The position numbers and the translations under genes were made by a program. Below are positions 47,301 to 59,300 of a stretch of DNA of 64,000 nt, piece by piece. The notes below the pieces were generated by a model. It did not search any database, was not told the DNA's origin, and was given only the letters and a program-made list of their open reading frames with translations. This DNA comes from Bedellia somnulentella (taxonomy: Eukaryota; Arthropoda; Insecta; Lepidoptera; Bedelliidae), in contig OY755197.1 in NCBI GenBank assembly GCA_963576735.1, positions 9,312,501 to 9,376,500 of the forward strand. The letters run 5' to 3'. Within the stretch, counting starts at the first letter, position 1, and every line of letters begins with the position of its first letter.

Positions 47301-50300
47301 CGGCGTGAACGTTTATGTTATGTTATGTACATATTAATTCCAGCCAGTCCTTCCACATCGTACAATATCATCGTGTCCAGAGCGTACCTCGTCTCCAGAC
47401 CGTGGCTCCGTGTCTAGTTTAGTTAGCAACGGACATTCTGGCACGCCGAGTGTGTCTGAGGTCAGTAATAGTTTTATTATGTTATATATATATATATATA
47501 TATATGGGCGATGCGTATGGAGACCCATCACCAACAACCTTTATTTCACCATCTTTTCCCCACGCAACTTCCAAAAGTGGCTGATTAATTTCTAATTCCC
47601 TAGCTCTGGCTACCCCTTAGAGGATTTATAGCCGTGAGTATATGTATGTTTTATATTGTAGCTAATAAATACCCACGAGAAGAAATTGGGTAGTGCTATT
47701 CTAAGAATTTCAGTCGATGAGTTCGGAGACCACCAAAAACCATAATTTAACGTTTAAAATTATAAATTTGCCATATTATTGTGTCAAGTTTCGTTAACGT
47801 TGTCCCTAACATCTTAACGATGAGACGCGTGAAATGTGTTTGTATTATTAGGAATATTTACTTGAGTTTGTAGCAATCTCCAGTAAGCGTACTCACTCAC
47901 ACACTAGCAGCGTCTCTTTTATATTCTACATCGTAGTATCTCAACTCAAGCCAAGTTTAAAAACTAATATTAATTTAGTTCACAGTGGGGTGTACTGGCC
48001 AGTTTTTTTATTATGTTTTGTTGTTACTACAAGTATTTGGATCCGTGATTTTAGTTTTTGCACGGTAAGCGTGTCCTAGGTGAGATAGCTGTTTATTTTA
48101 TAGTCGAGAGAGTAGAATGAGTTCTAAGATTCTGCAAAAACCAAGAATCAACAACTTGGCCTGGCAGTACTTACTCTGTGTTTTTCTACAGAATCTCAAT
48201 TTGTTAAAAAAAAATATTTTGTTTCTGTACCATATACATTACTTACCTACATTTAAATAAAACAGGGGAATTTTCCCAGAGTAGAAAGTAGAAGGCTGAT
48301 TTTTTGCATCAAATTGAATTGTAGGACTATGCTTTGACACTTTTTGTCTTGGCTTGTAATGATAAATTTTAATTACATGCGTTCATTAATTACAGTTGTT
48401 AATACAAAAAATGAGACGCCAAAGCTATAAAGTAAGGAGTTTGTCAGCCACTTTTGTAGTTGAGTGAGAAAAAGAGGTTTGAATAAACAATAAACATAAC
48501 ATAAACGTTCACGCCGAATATCCCCGAAGGGGTTGGCAGAGGTACTAATACTTCTGAACATCACGTGACTTTGTCACCTGGTGTTCAGAGTACCGACGTT
48601 TTGCATGGACAGTGTACTCACGTGATAGGGGGCAGGCCTATCGCCGTTTTGTACGAATACACTGTCACATGACTAAGTACAACTCAGCCATGTGGGTTTG
48701 CTCACGATGTTTTCCCTCACCGTTAACAACCATGATAAATTAACCACACATATGTCTTTAGAAAAGACAAATTGGTGTAGGCCCGACCCAGGATTTGAAC
48801 ACTAGTCGTTTGCACGAAAACCGAGTGTTCTACCCACTGGGCTATCACGGTTGCTTAAAAGGTTGAATAAACAATAATGGGTAATAATTACTTAAAAAGC
48901 CCCAATACGCTTCTTACCACACCGCCGTCAAGAAATGGACTAGTGCTATTCTTAATTATATTATAGACGATAACATTTAACTCTATGTTAAACTTTAACT
49001 TTATTATACTTTCAATGTGTTTATTTTTTTTGTTATTTTAATACATACATATACTCACAGCTATAACTCCCTAGAAGGGGTAGCCAGAGCTAAGGAGTTC
49101 GAAATTCCTTAGCCGCGTTTGGAAAGTTGAGTGGGGAAAAGATGGTAAAATGAAGGATGTTGGTGATCGGTCTCCAATCGCATCGCCCAAAAATCCCTTA
49201 AAAACCCCAATACCGTTAGTCGCCTCTTACGTGCACCCACCGGAAGAAATGGGGTAGTGCTATTCTATGCCGACGCTACACTACTGTTATGCTAATCTTA
49301 TCAATTATTTTCACTTTATACATTTCCATATCCGTATGTTGATATATTTTTCAGACGGATGATTTATTCGAAGAGCTGTTGTCTCTAGACGGAGCTTCCC
49401 CGTCCCCCGGCGGAGACGATTGTATGTTATCCGAAACCGACATACACGCGCTCGCTAAGGATAGGCAGAAGAAAGACAATCATAATATGAGTGAGTAGTT
49501 TATTTATATGCATACTATTAGCGATAATTTATTAAATTATTGTATTATATTTTGTAAGATTGAAACTCAAACTTAAACACGCCGAATAGTTCGGCCAAAG
49601 AATTCACGTGACATTGTCACATGGTGTTCAGAGTACCCACGTTTTGCTTGGGCTGTGTACCCACGTGATAGGTGGCAGCCCTTTTTTTACAAATACATTG
49701 TCGCATGACTTGATAGAACTTAGATATATGGGTTTCCTCGCAATGTTTTTCCCTTACCGTTAACAACCATGATCAATGAACCAACTTTGACTTTATTGGG
49801 ATTAGAACCAACGCCTCTCTACTTGGTTCTACCTACTGATCTATCACGGTTGTGTTTATAAATCCATTCATATACAATATCACGCTATTAGTTCCCATTG
49901 GGTTTGGCAGACTATTGATTGCCACTTTGGGCGATCAAGAAGATCTACTTTTAAAATCGACATCGATAATTTCATCCGTGTGTCTTCTGACCCCTATTAA
50001 TATTTATTTCTGTCTCGCTCACACGAAACGAAGATTCGGATTTGGCTAAGTGAGTATAAAAATATAATATGATATACGTTAGTTGTCATTGGTTTTAGCG
50101 ACTAGTAAGCGCCATAATTATTATAGTTCCAATCCAAAATTGTTATATTGATATTTATAAACTCAATTTGACCTTTGAAGCCGCAAATGCGACGCTTATG
50201 TGTATTTTACAAGCAATGAAAAGTGGTGTGGACAAAATTCTACTTGTAGGTTTGAAGATTGCCGTGTAGTGTCGGCTTAGAATAGCACTACCCCGTTTCT

Positions 50301-53300
50301 ACCGATGGGTGTACGTAAGAGGCGACTAACGGTATTGGGGCTTTTAAGGGATTTTTGGGCGATGCGGCTGGAGACCCATCACCAACAACCTTTACTTTAC
50401 CATCCTTTCCCCACTCAATTTTCCAAATGTGGCTGAGGAATTTCTAATTCCTTAGCTCTGGCTACCCCTTCTAGGGATTTATAGCCGTGAGTATATGTAT
50501 GTAGGTTTGAGAGTAGTCCTCCTAACAAATCTCTAGAGCTATGAATCTCTATAATATTAATTTGACTCATACAGGGTCCCAACTGAAAATCAGCGTGCAT
50601 TAGAGCTTAAAATCTAGTGTACATGTGCTAAGTCGGCGCCTATTTGGCTCTCATTACACATTTTATATGTATGGAAAATAACGTTGTATTATTATGAGGG
50701 GCTAAATACAGTTTTTTTTTACTTTTACATATTTGTTCTTTTATTCTTCATACTTCGGACAAATGTCCTTTTGAGCCCATTCTCTTTTTGGTCCAATTGA
50801 GTCCTGCGAGGTCGTCCTCTACTATCATTACAATCCACATATATATCTCTTTTACCAGTAAATACTGATAAATTTAATTGTGACAGTCACCATTTTTTTA
50901 TGACATTAAGTAAAAATTTAAATTGTTTATTTACAAGAACAAGAGTTTAAGTTTACCAATTGCTTAGATACTCTCCGTATTCACTTTCGGTATGATTTAA
51001 TGTATAGGAAACAGTCTTAAATTTTATATGATATTAACATTTACTGATTTGCTTAGATTATCTAGGATGTACGCCAAAGAGCCAGGTTTATATGCAGACC
51101 ATTATACATTTTCAACAATGTTCAACTATTCCAATAAGAATTATAAAACAAACAATTTTTGCCTTCGATTTCAGTCGAACGCCGTCGAAGATTCAACATA
51201 AACGACCGCATAAAAGAGTTAGGTACTCTTTTACCTAAAACTAACGACCCCTTCTACGAAGTGATCCGTGATGTTAGACCCAACAAAGGCACCATATTGA
51301 AGAGCAGTGTCGACTACATCAAGTGTTTGAGGGATGAAGTTAATAGGCTGAAACAGAGCGAGCAGAGAAGAAAGCAAATTGAGCTGCATAATAGGAAATT
51401 AATGCTTAGAATACAGGTAATAATTCTATTAATATTGGTTAGATTTGTTTGTTTACTGAACGCAACTCCGTGCTTCGGAGGACACGTTAAGCCGTCGGTC
51501 TCGGCTACTATCACGGTAGTAGTCGTTATGGGTAACACACACGCACGCACACATATACACACACATGCACATACTCGAGATATCGTGGATCAAAACATTT
51601 TTGCTTTAAATATTGTTGTTAATATCTATTTAATTTCCTCTTAAAATTGTATGTATTTGTTACAGTTACTTGTTGTAAAAAAAAACATGTGTTGAAAATT
51701 TACTTATTAGCTTTTAGTAATATTCTATAAGTTCTAGACTCATCAAATGTAACGTAAAAACGTATGGTTAGATGTGTTTTCTGTACATCTGTGAACATCT
51801 GTTATTGGCCTTACTTGATTTCTATTATTAACTGTGTATTATTACTTATGTCGCTGTTGATGTTCCTAATAAAAATAAATAAATAAAATAGTCTGCCAAC
51901 CGGCAATTGGTAAGCGTGGTGGACTATGGCCAAATCACCCTATATAGGGTAGGCTCGAGCCCCTTGGTGGGGTCATATATGGGTTGTGAGGATTACTGAA
52001 CGCCAATAGCGATACAGCAAGATGAATTTTAGTGTGCGATGCAAATTTGGTCAGATAAAAGTGCAAAAAATAGATATAATCTGGAAACACACCACACTAA
52101 AAGTGACTTAGTAATTATTCCTTACGATACAGTAGCTATTACAATTGAGCTGGTGGCTTAGGATATGATGAAACCAATTCTTCCATTTGTCTTTTACCTT
52201 AAATAAAATTCGGAGGACGCGAACGCTAATTTTGGCCGAATAAAAAGTCAGAACCAACTCACTTTTCTAAAAATGTTCTAAAAATTTGTCATCTCACTCA
52301 CACATAAACATAACATAACATAAACATTCACGCCGGACATCCCCGAAGGTGTTGGCAGAGGTACTAATACTTCTGAACATCACGTGACATTGTCACCTGG
52401 TGTTCAGAGTACCCACGTTTTGCATGGACAGTGTACTCACGTGATAGGGGGCAGGCCTATCGCCATTTAAACATTAAATGTTTACTTTGGCGTTATCCTA
52501 CTAATTCCCATTTCCAGTCTCCAATTTTGCTAAGTTAACTTATTATAATTAATATTAATATATACTCACGGCTATAAATCCAAAAAATGGGCACCCAGAC
52601 GTTCAGAATAAGAATTTCCTCAGCCACATCTGAAACTCGAATAAGAAAAAAAAGGGTAACATCAAAGCTTGTCGGTGATGGATCTCATGCCGCCCAAAAA
52701 TCACTTAATAGGATGTCACTAGACAAACATATAGATAATTAACACCTACCTAACTATAATATTCCAGGAACTAGAACGTCTCGCCAAACTCCACGGTCTA
52801 GCGGTATCAGAGGCTGGTTGTTCTAGCGATGACTCGGGACTAGACACCGCGGACTCGCATTCGATACCTGGGAGTAGTCATGTGAGTATTTTGTGTACTG
52901 TATGGTATAGCTTATATGTAGTGTCGTTAAATTTAAGGATAACCTTGATTTAGGCAGTCAGCCTTAGTTTACCTAATCAGGGAATGTACATTTTAAATTC
53001 CTCACAATGTTTCTTTAACACAATTTATTCATAACTTATTGTCTACAGTCGTAGTAGTAATATGATACAGAAAATATATTTGAAGTTTTTAACAAAGGAT
53101 GGATGATCGGAAATTGGTAAAAGGTATCTATAGAACTAATGTGGAAGGTAATGTTAGTAGAGGACGGCCACGAAAGACACACTTGGACCAAATTGAAAGT
53201 GTGCTCAAAAAGGCTGGCGTCCGAAGCATGAAGATTAAAAGAGCATGTATGAAAAGATTGATGTATGTAGACGAAGCAAGAGAGGTTTGCCAGGGTCGTA

Positions 53301-56300
53301 CGAAGTGGCGATCGATAGTCTCTGCCTACCCCAATGGGAATTAACGGCGTGAGGATATGTATGTTTTTAAAAAATTAATTCATCTCATCATTTCCACGTC
53401 ACCTTGATTTGATGATGAAAGGTGTCTGTACTATGTTTTTCTATAACAAAATAGTCAAAAAATTAATTCATTTGACTTTCAAAGACACAAAAGTGTAGGT
53501 AGTGTTGAACCAGCCTTGAACAGTGGGAACGCCACCGCATCTCTTGCAGGTGCCATGGGTTCGAATTCTGAGTCAGGCCTTGACCAATGTGTGTTTTATT
53601 AAGTCTTGTGTATGGTTTTTATATCGATACTGGCATAAGTAATTATGTGACAGTGTATTCATACAAATTGTGCATCCTATCACGTTGATTCAAATCTCTT
53701 TCGCCAAATTTCTAATAGTATACATATACACTTTTTAGATACACCCTAAATAAAAATAAATATAACACACACTCACACAAATATACACACAAGCATGTAT
53801 AATTCTAAATTTTTTTTTAATTTTTTTTTTATATAAATTTATTTTCTTTTTTATATTAGTTTATTTTCTTTTATTATTTAATGTAACTATATTTTTCTTA
53901 CATTGTCTTTTATAATAGGACACGTCGGTATTGCTCATTGTTACCTGGGAATACTTCTCACACTACGGGCAACCCTTGTGAGAATTAGATTTCATTATGT
54001 AGTGTCATAATTTATGCCGATAAACAATTTTTACTTAAAAATAAAATAAAATGCAATCATCAATCGCCTCTCAAAAAAGAAAACTTATATTTATTTTAAT
54101 ATTTTTTCAGAAGATAGTACCAAAGCAAGAGCCGGTGGCCCTATTAGAGTTATGTTCGCAACCTGACCTACTGCGAGACATGCCGGCGGATTGTGCGGAA
54201 CATGCTATGGGTATTTACTTTTTTATTTATAAGTATAGGATTATAAGTTGTATAAATTTTTCCGTGTAGTGTCGGTTTAGAATAGCACTACCCCATTATT
54301 TCCGGTGGGTTTACGTAAGAGGCGACTAACGCTATGGGGCTATTAAGGGATTTTTGGCCGATGAGGTTGGAGACCCATCACCAACAACCTTTATTTTTAC
54401 TATCTTTTCCCCACTCAAATTTCCAAAATTGGCTGAGGAATTTCTAATTGTTTAGCTCTGGCTACCCCTTCCTGGGATTTATAGCCGTGAGTATATGCAT
54501 GTATATAAGTATAAGATATGTTATGTAGTGTCGGTTTAAAATGACATGAATCCACTGTTTTGGTTGTATTGGCGACTTCCGTCGAGTGGATAGCTGACTT
54601 AGCTTCTCGGTCCGGAGGTCGCGGGTTCGATCCCTGCTGATGGCAACATTCATGTGATGAGCATAAATGATTGTTTCTTAGTCTTGGATGTTATTTATAT
54701 GTATATTATATAATATTAGATATATCCTTGAGTTAGTATCCCATAATACAAGTTATACTTAGTTTGGGGCTACCTTAATCTGCTTAAAATATGTCCGTTT
54801 ATTTATATTTATTTATAGAAACTGTGCTGGATACATATAGGCCGTGCAGTGTCGGTTTAGAAAACTACTTATCCATTTCTTCCCACTTGTGTTATAAGAA
54901 CGTTATTGGGATGATTATTATTGGGTAATTGGGTAATTCCCTAGAAGGGGTAGCCACAGCTTCAGAGCTAGAAACTCCTCAGCCACTTTTGGAAGTTGAT
55001 AGGGGCGGAGATGGTGGAAATAAAGCATAGTTGACCTGCATCGCCCAAAGACCACTTAAAAAAGCTCCATACCCTTAGTCGCCTCTTACAACACCCGTAG
55101 GTAGAAAGGGGTAGTGACATTCTACACGGCTTCACAAAATATTGTTATAAAGAAAATCAAAATAAAAACATGTTAAAAACTATTACACTAAATAGTTTTA
55201 ACCATACTAATCAGTTAACTTTCTTCTATTCCAGATAGTCTAAAACTAGGCTCCTGCTCACCCCTTAGTCGCGACGAAGGATTGTCGTTGGATTGTTTAG
55301 AACCAGATCTCTGTTTGGACGAACCTGAACAGTTCCTACACCATAAGGATATCAAGGTAATTTATATGAGAAAATAAATAAATTGCTGTATAGTCTCGGC
55401 TTCCAATAGCACTATATCATTTTTACCTGCAGGTGTTGTAAAAGGTAAGTTGGGGATTGGGACGATTGCAAGTTGTTTTTGGCTATACAACATAGCCTTT
55501 ATTTCACAATGTTTCCTCCACTCAATTTCCATAAGTGGCTGAGTAATTTCTAATGCTAAAGTTAAATATTTCTACCTTTGGCTTTGGCTTTCCTTTTTTG
55601 AGATATGTATGTAAAATAAAAAAAACTTTACCATCATTACTGGTGATTTTTTTGTTAGATTCAGGTTTTATTTAAAAAAAATGTTAATGATTATTTATTT
55701 TTATTACTTAACACTTTCTTGTTAAAAAAGTGGGTAGGCTGAACATATAAAGAACAATGCAATTTATTACTTTAGTATTCTATTGAATAATATATATTCA
55801 TACATACATACATATACTCACAGCTATAAATCCCTAGAAGGGGTAGCTAGAGCTAAGGAATTAAAAATTCCTCAGCCACTTTTGGAAGTTGCGTGGGGAA
55901 AAGATGGTAAAATAAAGTGTTAGTGATGGGTCTCCAACCGCATCGCCCAAAAATCCCTTAAAAAGCCCCAATACCGTTAGTCGCCTTTTACGTACACCCA
56001 CCGGAAGAAATGGGGTAGTGCTATTCTAAGCCGACACTACACAGCAATATATATTCATATCTCTTTTACTTCCTTAAAAGCATTCCTTTACTTTGAAAAA
56101 CTTGTACTGAGTATTCTTGGGATTGTACATTTAAATAAGTTATATAAATGTACATTTGCCAGAATTAAATTCGTTTAATAATAGAAAAAAACATCAATAC
56201 ATTATTAATATGAATTAATATTGTATTTTCTTTTACTTTTGCTTCAAGGATCTTGGTAAGTTATCACGTAATAAAAATGACACAGTTATTCTAAAGCTAT

Positions 56301-59300
56301 TCCTAGAAAAAATATCTTTTAACCTCCTAGGTCCCAGCGTGCTAATATGAGTACAAAATATTTTGTCGCTTCAGACCGGAGCATAGTTACGTATAGCAAG
56401 AGTAGAAACCTAACGGGCTATTTTTATCACAAAATATTTATAATAATAATAATAAATAAGGCGTAGGGATGTGACGACCCCACCGCCCATTGTTGGAATG
56501 GCAGGATGACATTTTTACCAGCTTGCCATTCCAGCAATGCAAATAGTCAGCGCTTGAGTTTGTAGGTGTTGACCGTGTCTACAAACTGGTCTCAGCGCAA
56601 AATAGAGCAATAACGGTCTCCCCGGGGCGAGTGAGTGAAACCCCGGGTGAATCTTCGCTCATCGTAAAATGGCAGAGAATAGAAACGATGAGCGAATAGG
56701 GCCGCTTCCCAGGGGCTATCGCTGGGGCGCGTCTGGAGCTGGGGCTGGACGTGGCAGCATGCGGTCCCCCAGCCGCCGCAGACCGGCCCGACCACCTGGT
56801 AGATCTGCGCGATCACCTCAGCCACCAGATGGCTTGGCATCGGTTGGGACTGAGGCAACTCAGTCCCAGCAATCGGTGCCCGCCGCTGGTGGAACAAGGC
56901 GCCGCATGGCATGGACGGTCGATATGAATAGAAATGCCATGCGGGCCTATCTTAGGGCCTCGGGTTCAAGAACTGGACGGACGGGTTATCGGGCAGCAAT
57001 GTACCGCGAATTTCTGCGGCTGGAGCCCAATTTGACTGTCACAGAACAAAACCTGGCGGATCGAGTTCGGTACATACAGCGCTCAGAACTTTTTAGCACT
57101 ACCGAACTCGAACAATTGCGACGCGAGGCTGTTCCCCCGCTAGACGAAGAGCCACCTTTGCAGGTTCTCCCTCCAGTCCCTGAACGGGAAGTACGGAGGG
57201 AGCCAATTGCTAACCTGCCGGATGTGGGTGGTGCGGAAAGCGATTGGGGAACAGTCTCCCTGGATTTGGATTTGGTGAGGAGCGCACTCGAAGAGACGAT
57301 CCTGGAATATCGCCAAGTGCCTCTCGAAAGGAGGCCAAGGCTGCCCCGAGTTCCTCTCAGCATCAAGGTTCGGGATGTCGTTGAGGCCGTCAATAACATG
57401 CTGCCCTCATTTTTAGAGAGCAGCATGGACCTTTGGGATACGGATTCAATTCTCTTTGGCGCCGCAATGACAGTTTGTCAATTTGTCGGCGTCAGGATGC
57501 CGCCAACAAGAGCTGGTGGCTCCCGCCAGGCTGGCAGTACTAGTCCCAGGACTAGAACTAGACCAGCCTGGATGAGGCGGATTGAAAGCCGTATCACAAG
57601 GGCCAGGGTCCTCATCGGCAAACTGACCAGCTTCAGATCAGGCAACAATAGGCCGAGGGTGATGCGCTTCGTCAGGGAGGCACTCCCTGGTGAGAATGTC
57701 TTTAACAACTCACCGGAGTTTGCCTGTAGACTGGTGGAGCGCATCGATGATCTGAAGCAGAAGATCGCTGCTTGGGGTAAGCGAATTAGGCGATATTCTG
57801 AAAGGGTAAAGAGGTACCAACAGAATCGTCTCTTCATGAGTGACCAGAAGAAGTTCTACAGAACTTTGGAGCGTCCCGATGTGGTTTCGACGGGTCAGCG
57901 ACCGGAAAAAGCCGACGTAGTTGCCTTTTGGCGTGGGCTTTGGTCGCTGCCTGTTGATCACGAAGAGGGCCGATGGTTCGAGGCGGTCGAGGGAGCGTGC
58001 GAGCCCATAGCGCCCATGAACCCCGTCAACATATCCGAGGAGGATGTGGTGGCTGCGATCCGTAAGGCTCCGAACTGGAAAAGTCCGGGGCCGGACGGAT
58101 TGCACCATTACTGGTTGAAGGGGTTCACGCGCTGTTACGCTACTCTCGCCCGTCAGTTCCAAAGCGCCCTCGAGAGTAGGACGCTCCCGAACTTCTTAAC
58201 TACTGGGGTCACTCATTTAGCTCCAAAGAGCGATGCTACCGCGGATCCATCACAATACCGTCCCATTACTTGTCTTTGTACAATTTACAAGACTTTGACA
58301 TCCGTTCTGAGCTCCAAGATTACTCAACACATTGTTGATAACAATGTGATCTCTGGAGCTCAGAACGGATGTAGGGGCGGTAGTCGCGGTAGCAAGGAGC
58401 TGCTCCTCATCGACGCGGTCGTAGGCCAACTGGTCAAACGCAACCGTTGGAACTTCTCCGCTGGCTGGATAGACTACAGGAAGGCGTTCGATTCGGTACC
58501 TCATACATGGCTCATGAGGGTCCTCGAGCTGTACAAAATTGATAGTACAGTTCGACACTTCCTCGGGCAGTGTATGGGGTGCTGGAGAACGATCCTGAGT
58601 TTAGACGGTCAGCGGATGACGGACGCGGATGACCAAATTGATATAAGGCGAGGGATTTTCCAGGGCGATTGCCTGAGTCCAGTTTGGTTTTGCTTGGCCC
58701 TGAATCCTCTAAGTACACTCTTGGAGAATTCGGGGACGGGCTTTCAGTTTCGGAGAGGCGGACCACGCTTGCCTCATCTCCTTTACATGGATGACCTGAA
58801 GCTTTACGCCCCCACGGCTGACAGATTGGCGGAGCTACTGACGATCACTAACGATTTCAGTGGTTCCGTCAAGATGGAGCTCGGGGTCGATAAGTGTGCG
58901 GTCATCCGTGTTGAGAAGGGGCATGTCGTGCACTCTGATGGTGTCGATGTCGGCACCAATCATTTGAGGGCACTCTCCGAGGCTGAAACATACCGGTATC
59001 TGGGCATGTCACAAACCATCGGTGTGAAGGTGGCAGACGTGAAACAGGGTGTTTGCGAGGAGTTTTATGAACGCCTGAAAAGTGTGCTTAATAGCTACTT
59101 GTCAGGCGTTAATAAGATCCGAGCCATTAACTCCTGGGTCATGCCTGTACTGATGTACACATTTGGCGTGCTCAGATGGACTCAGATCGAACTCGACGCT
59201 CTGGACAGACGAGTCCGCACGATGATGACCTCTCATCGAATGCATCATCCGAGGTCGTCGGTTATGAGATTGTATATCCCGCGGAAGTGTGGTGGTCGAG

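Noticed and set aside
51159..51644. A 161-codon frame as a complete small bHLH protein
   Set aside because: It is Mitf exon 7 read into flanking introns; the real exon is 51175-51416.
54051..54269. A separate small gene at exon 9
   Set aside because: Only the central part (54111-54210) is coding, as a Mitf exon with proper splice sites.
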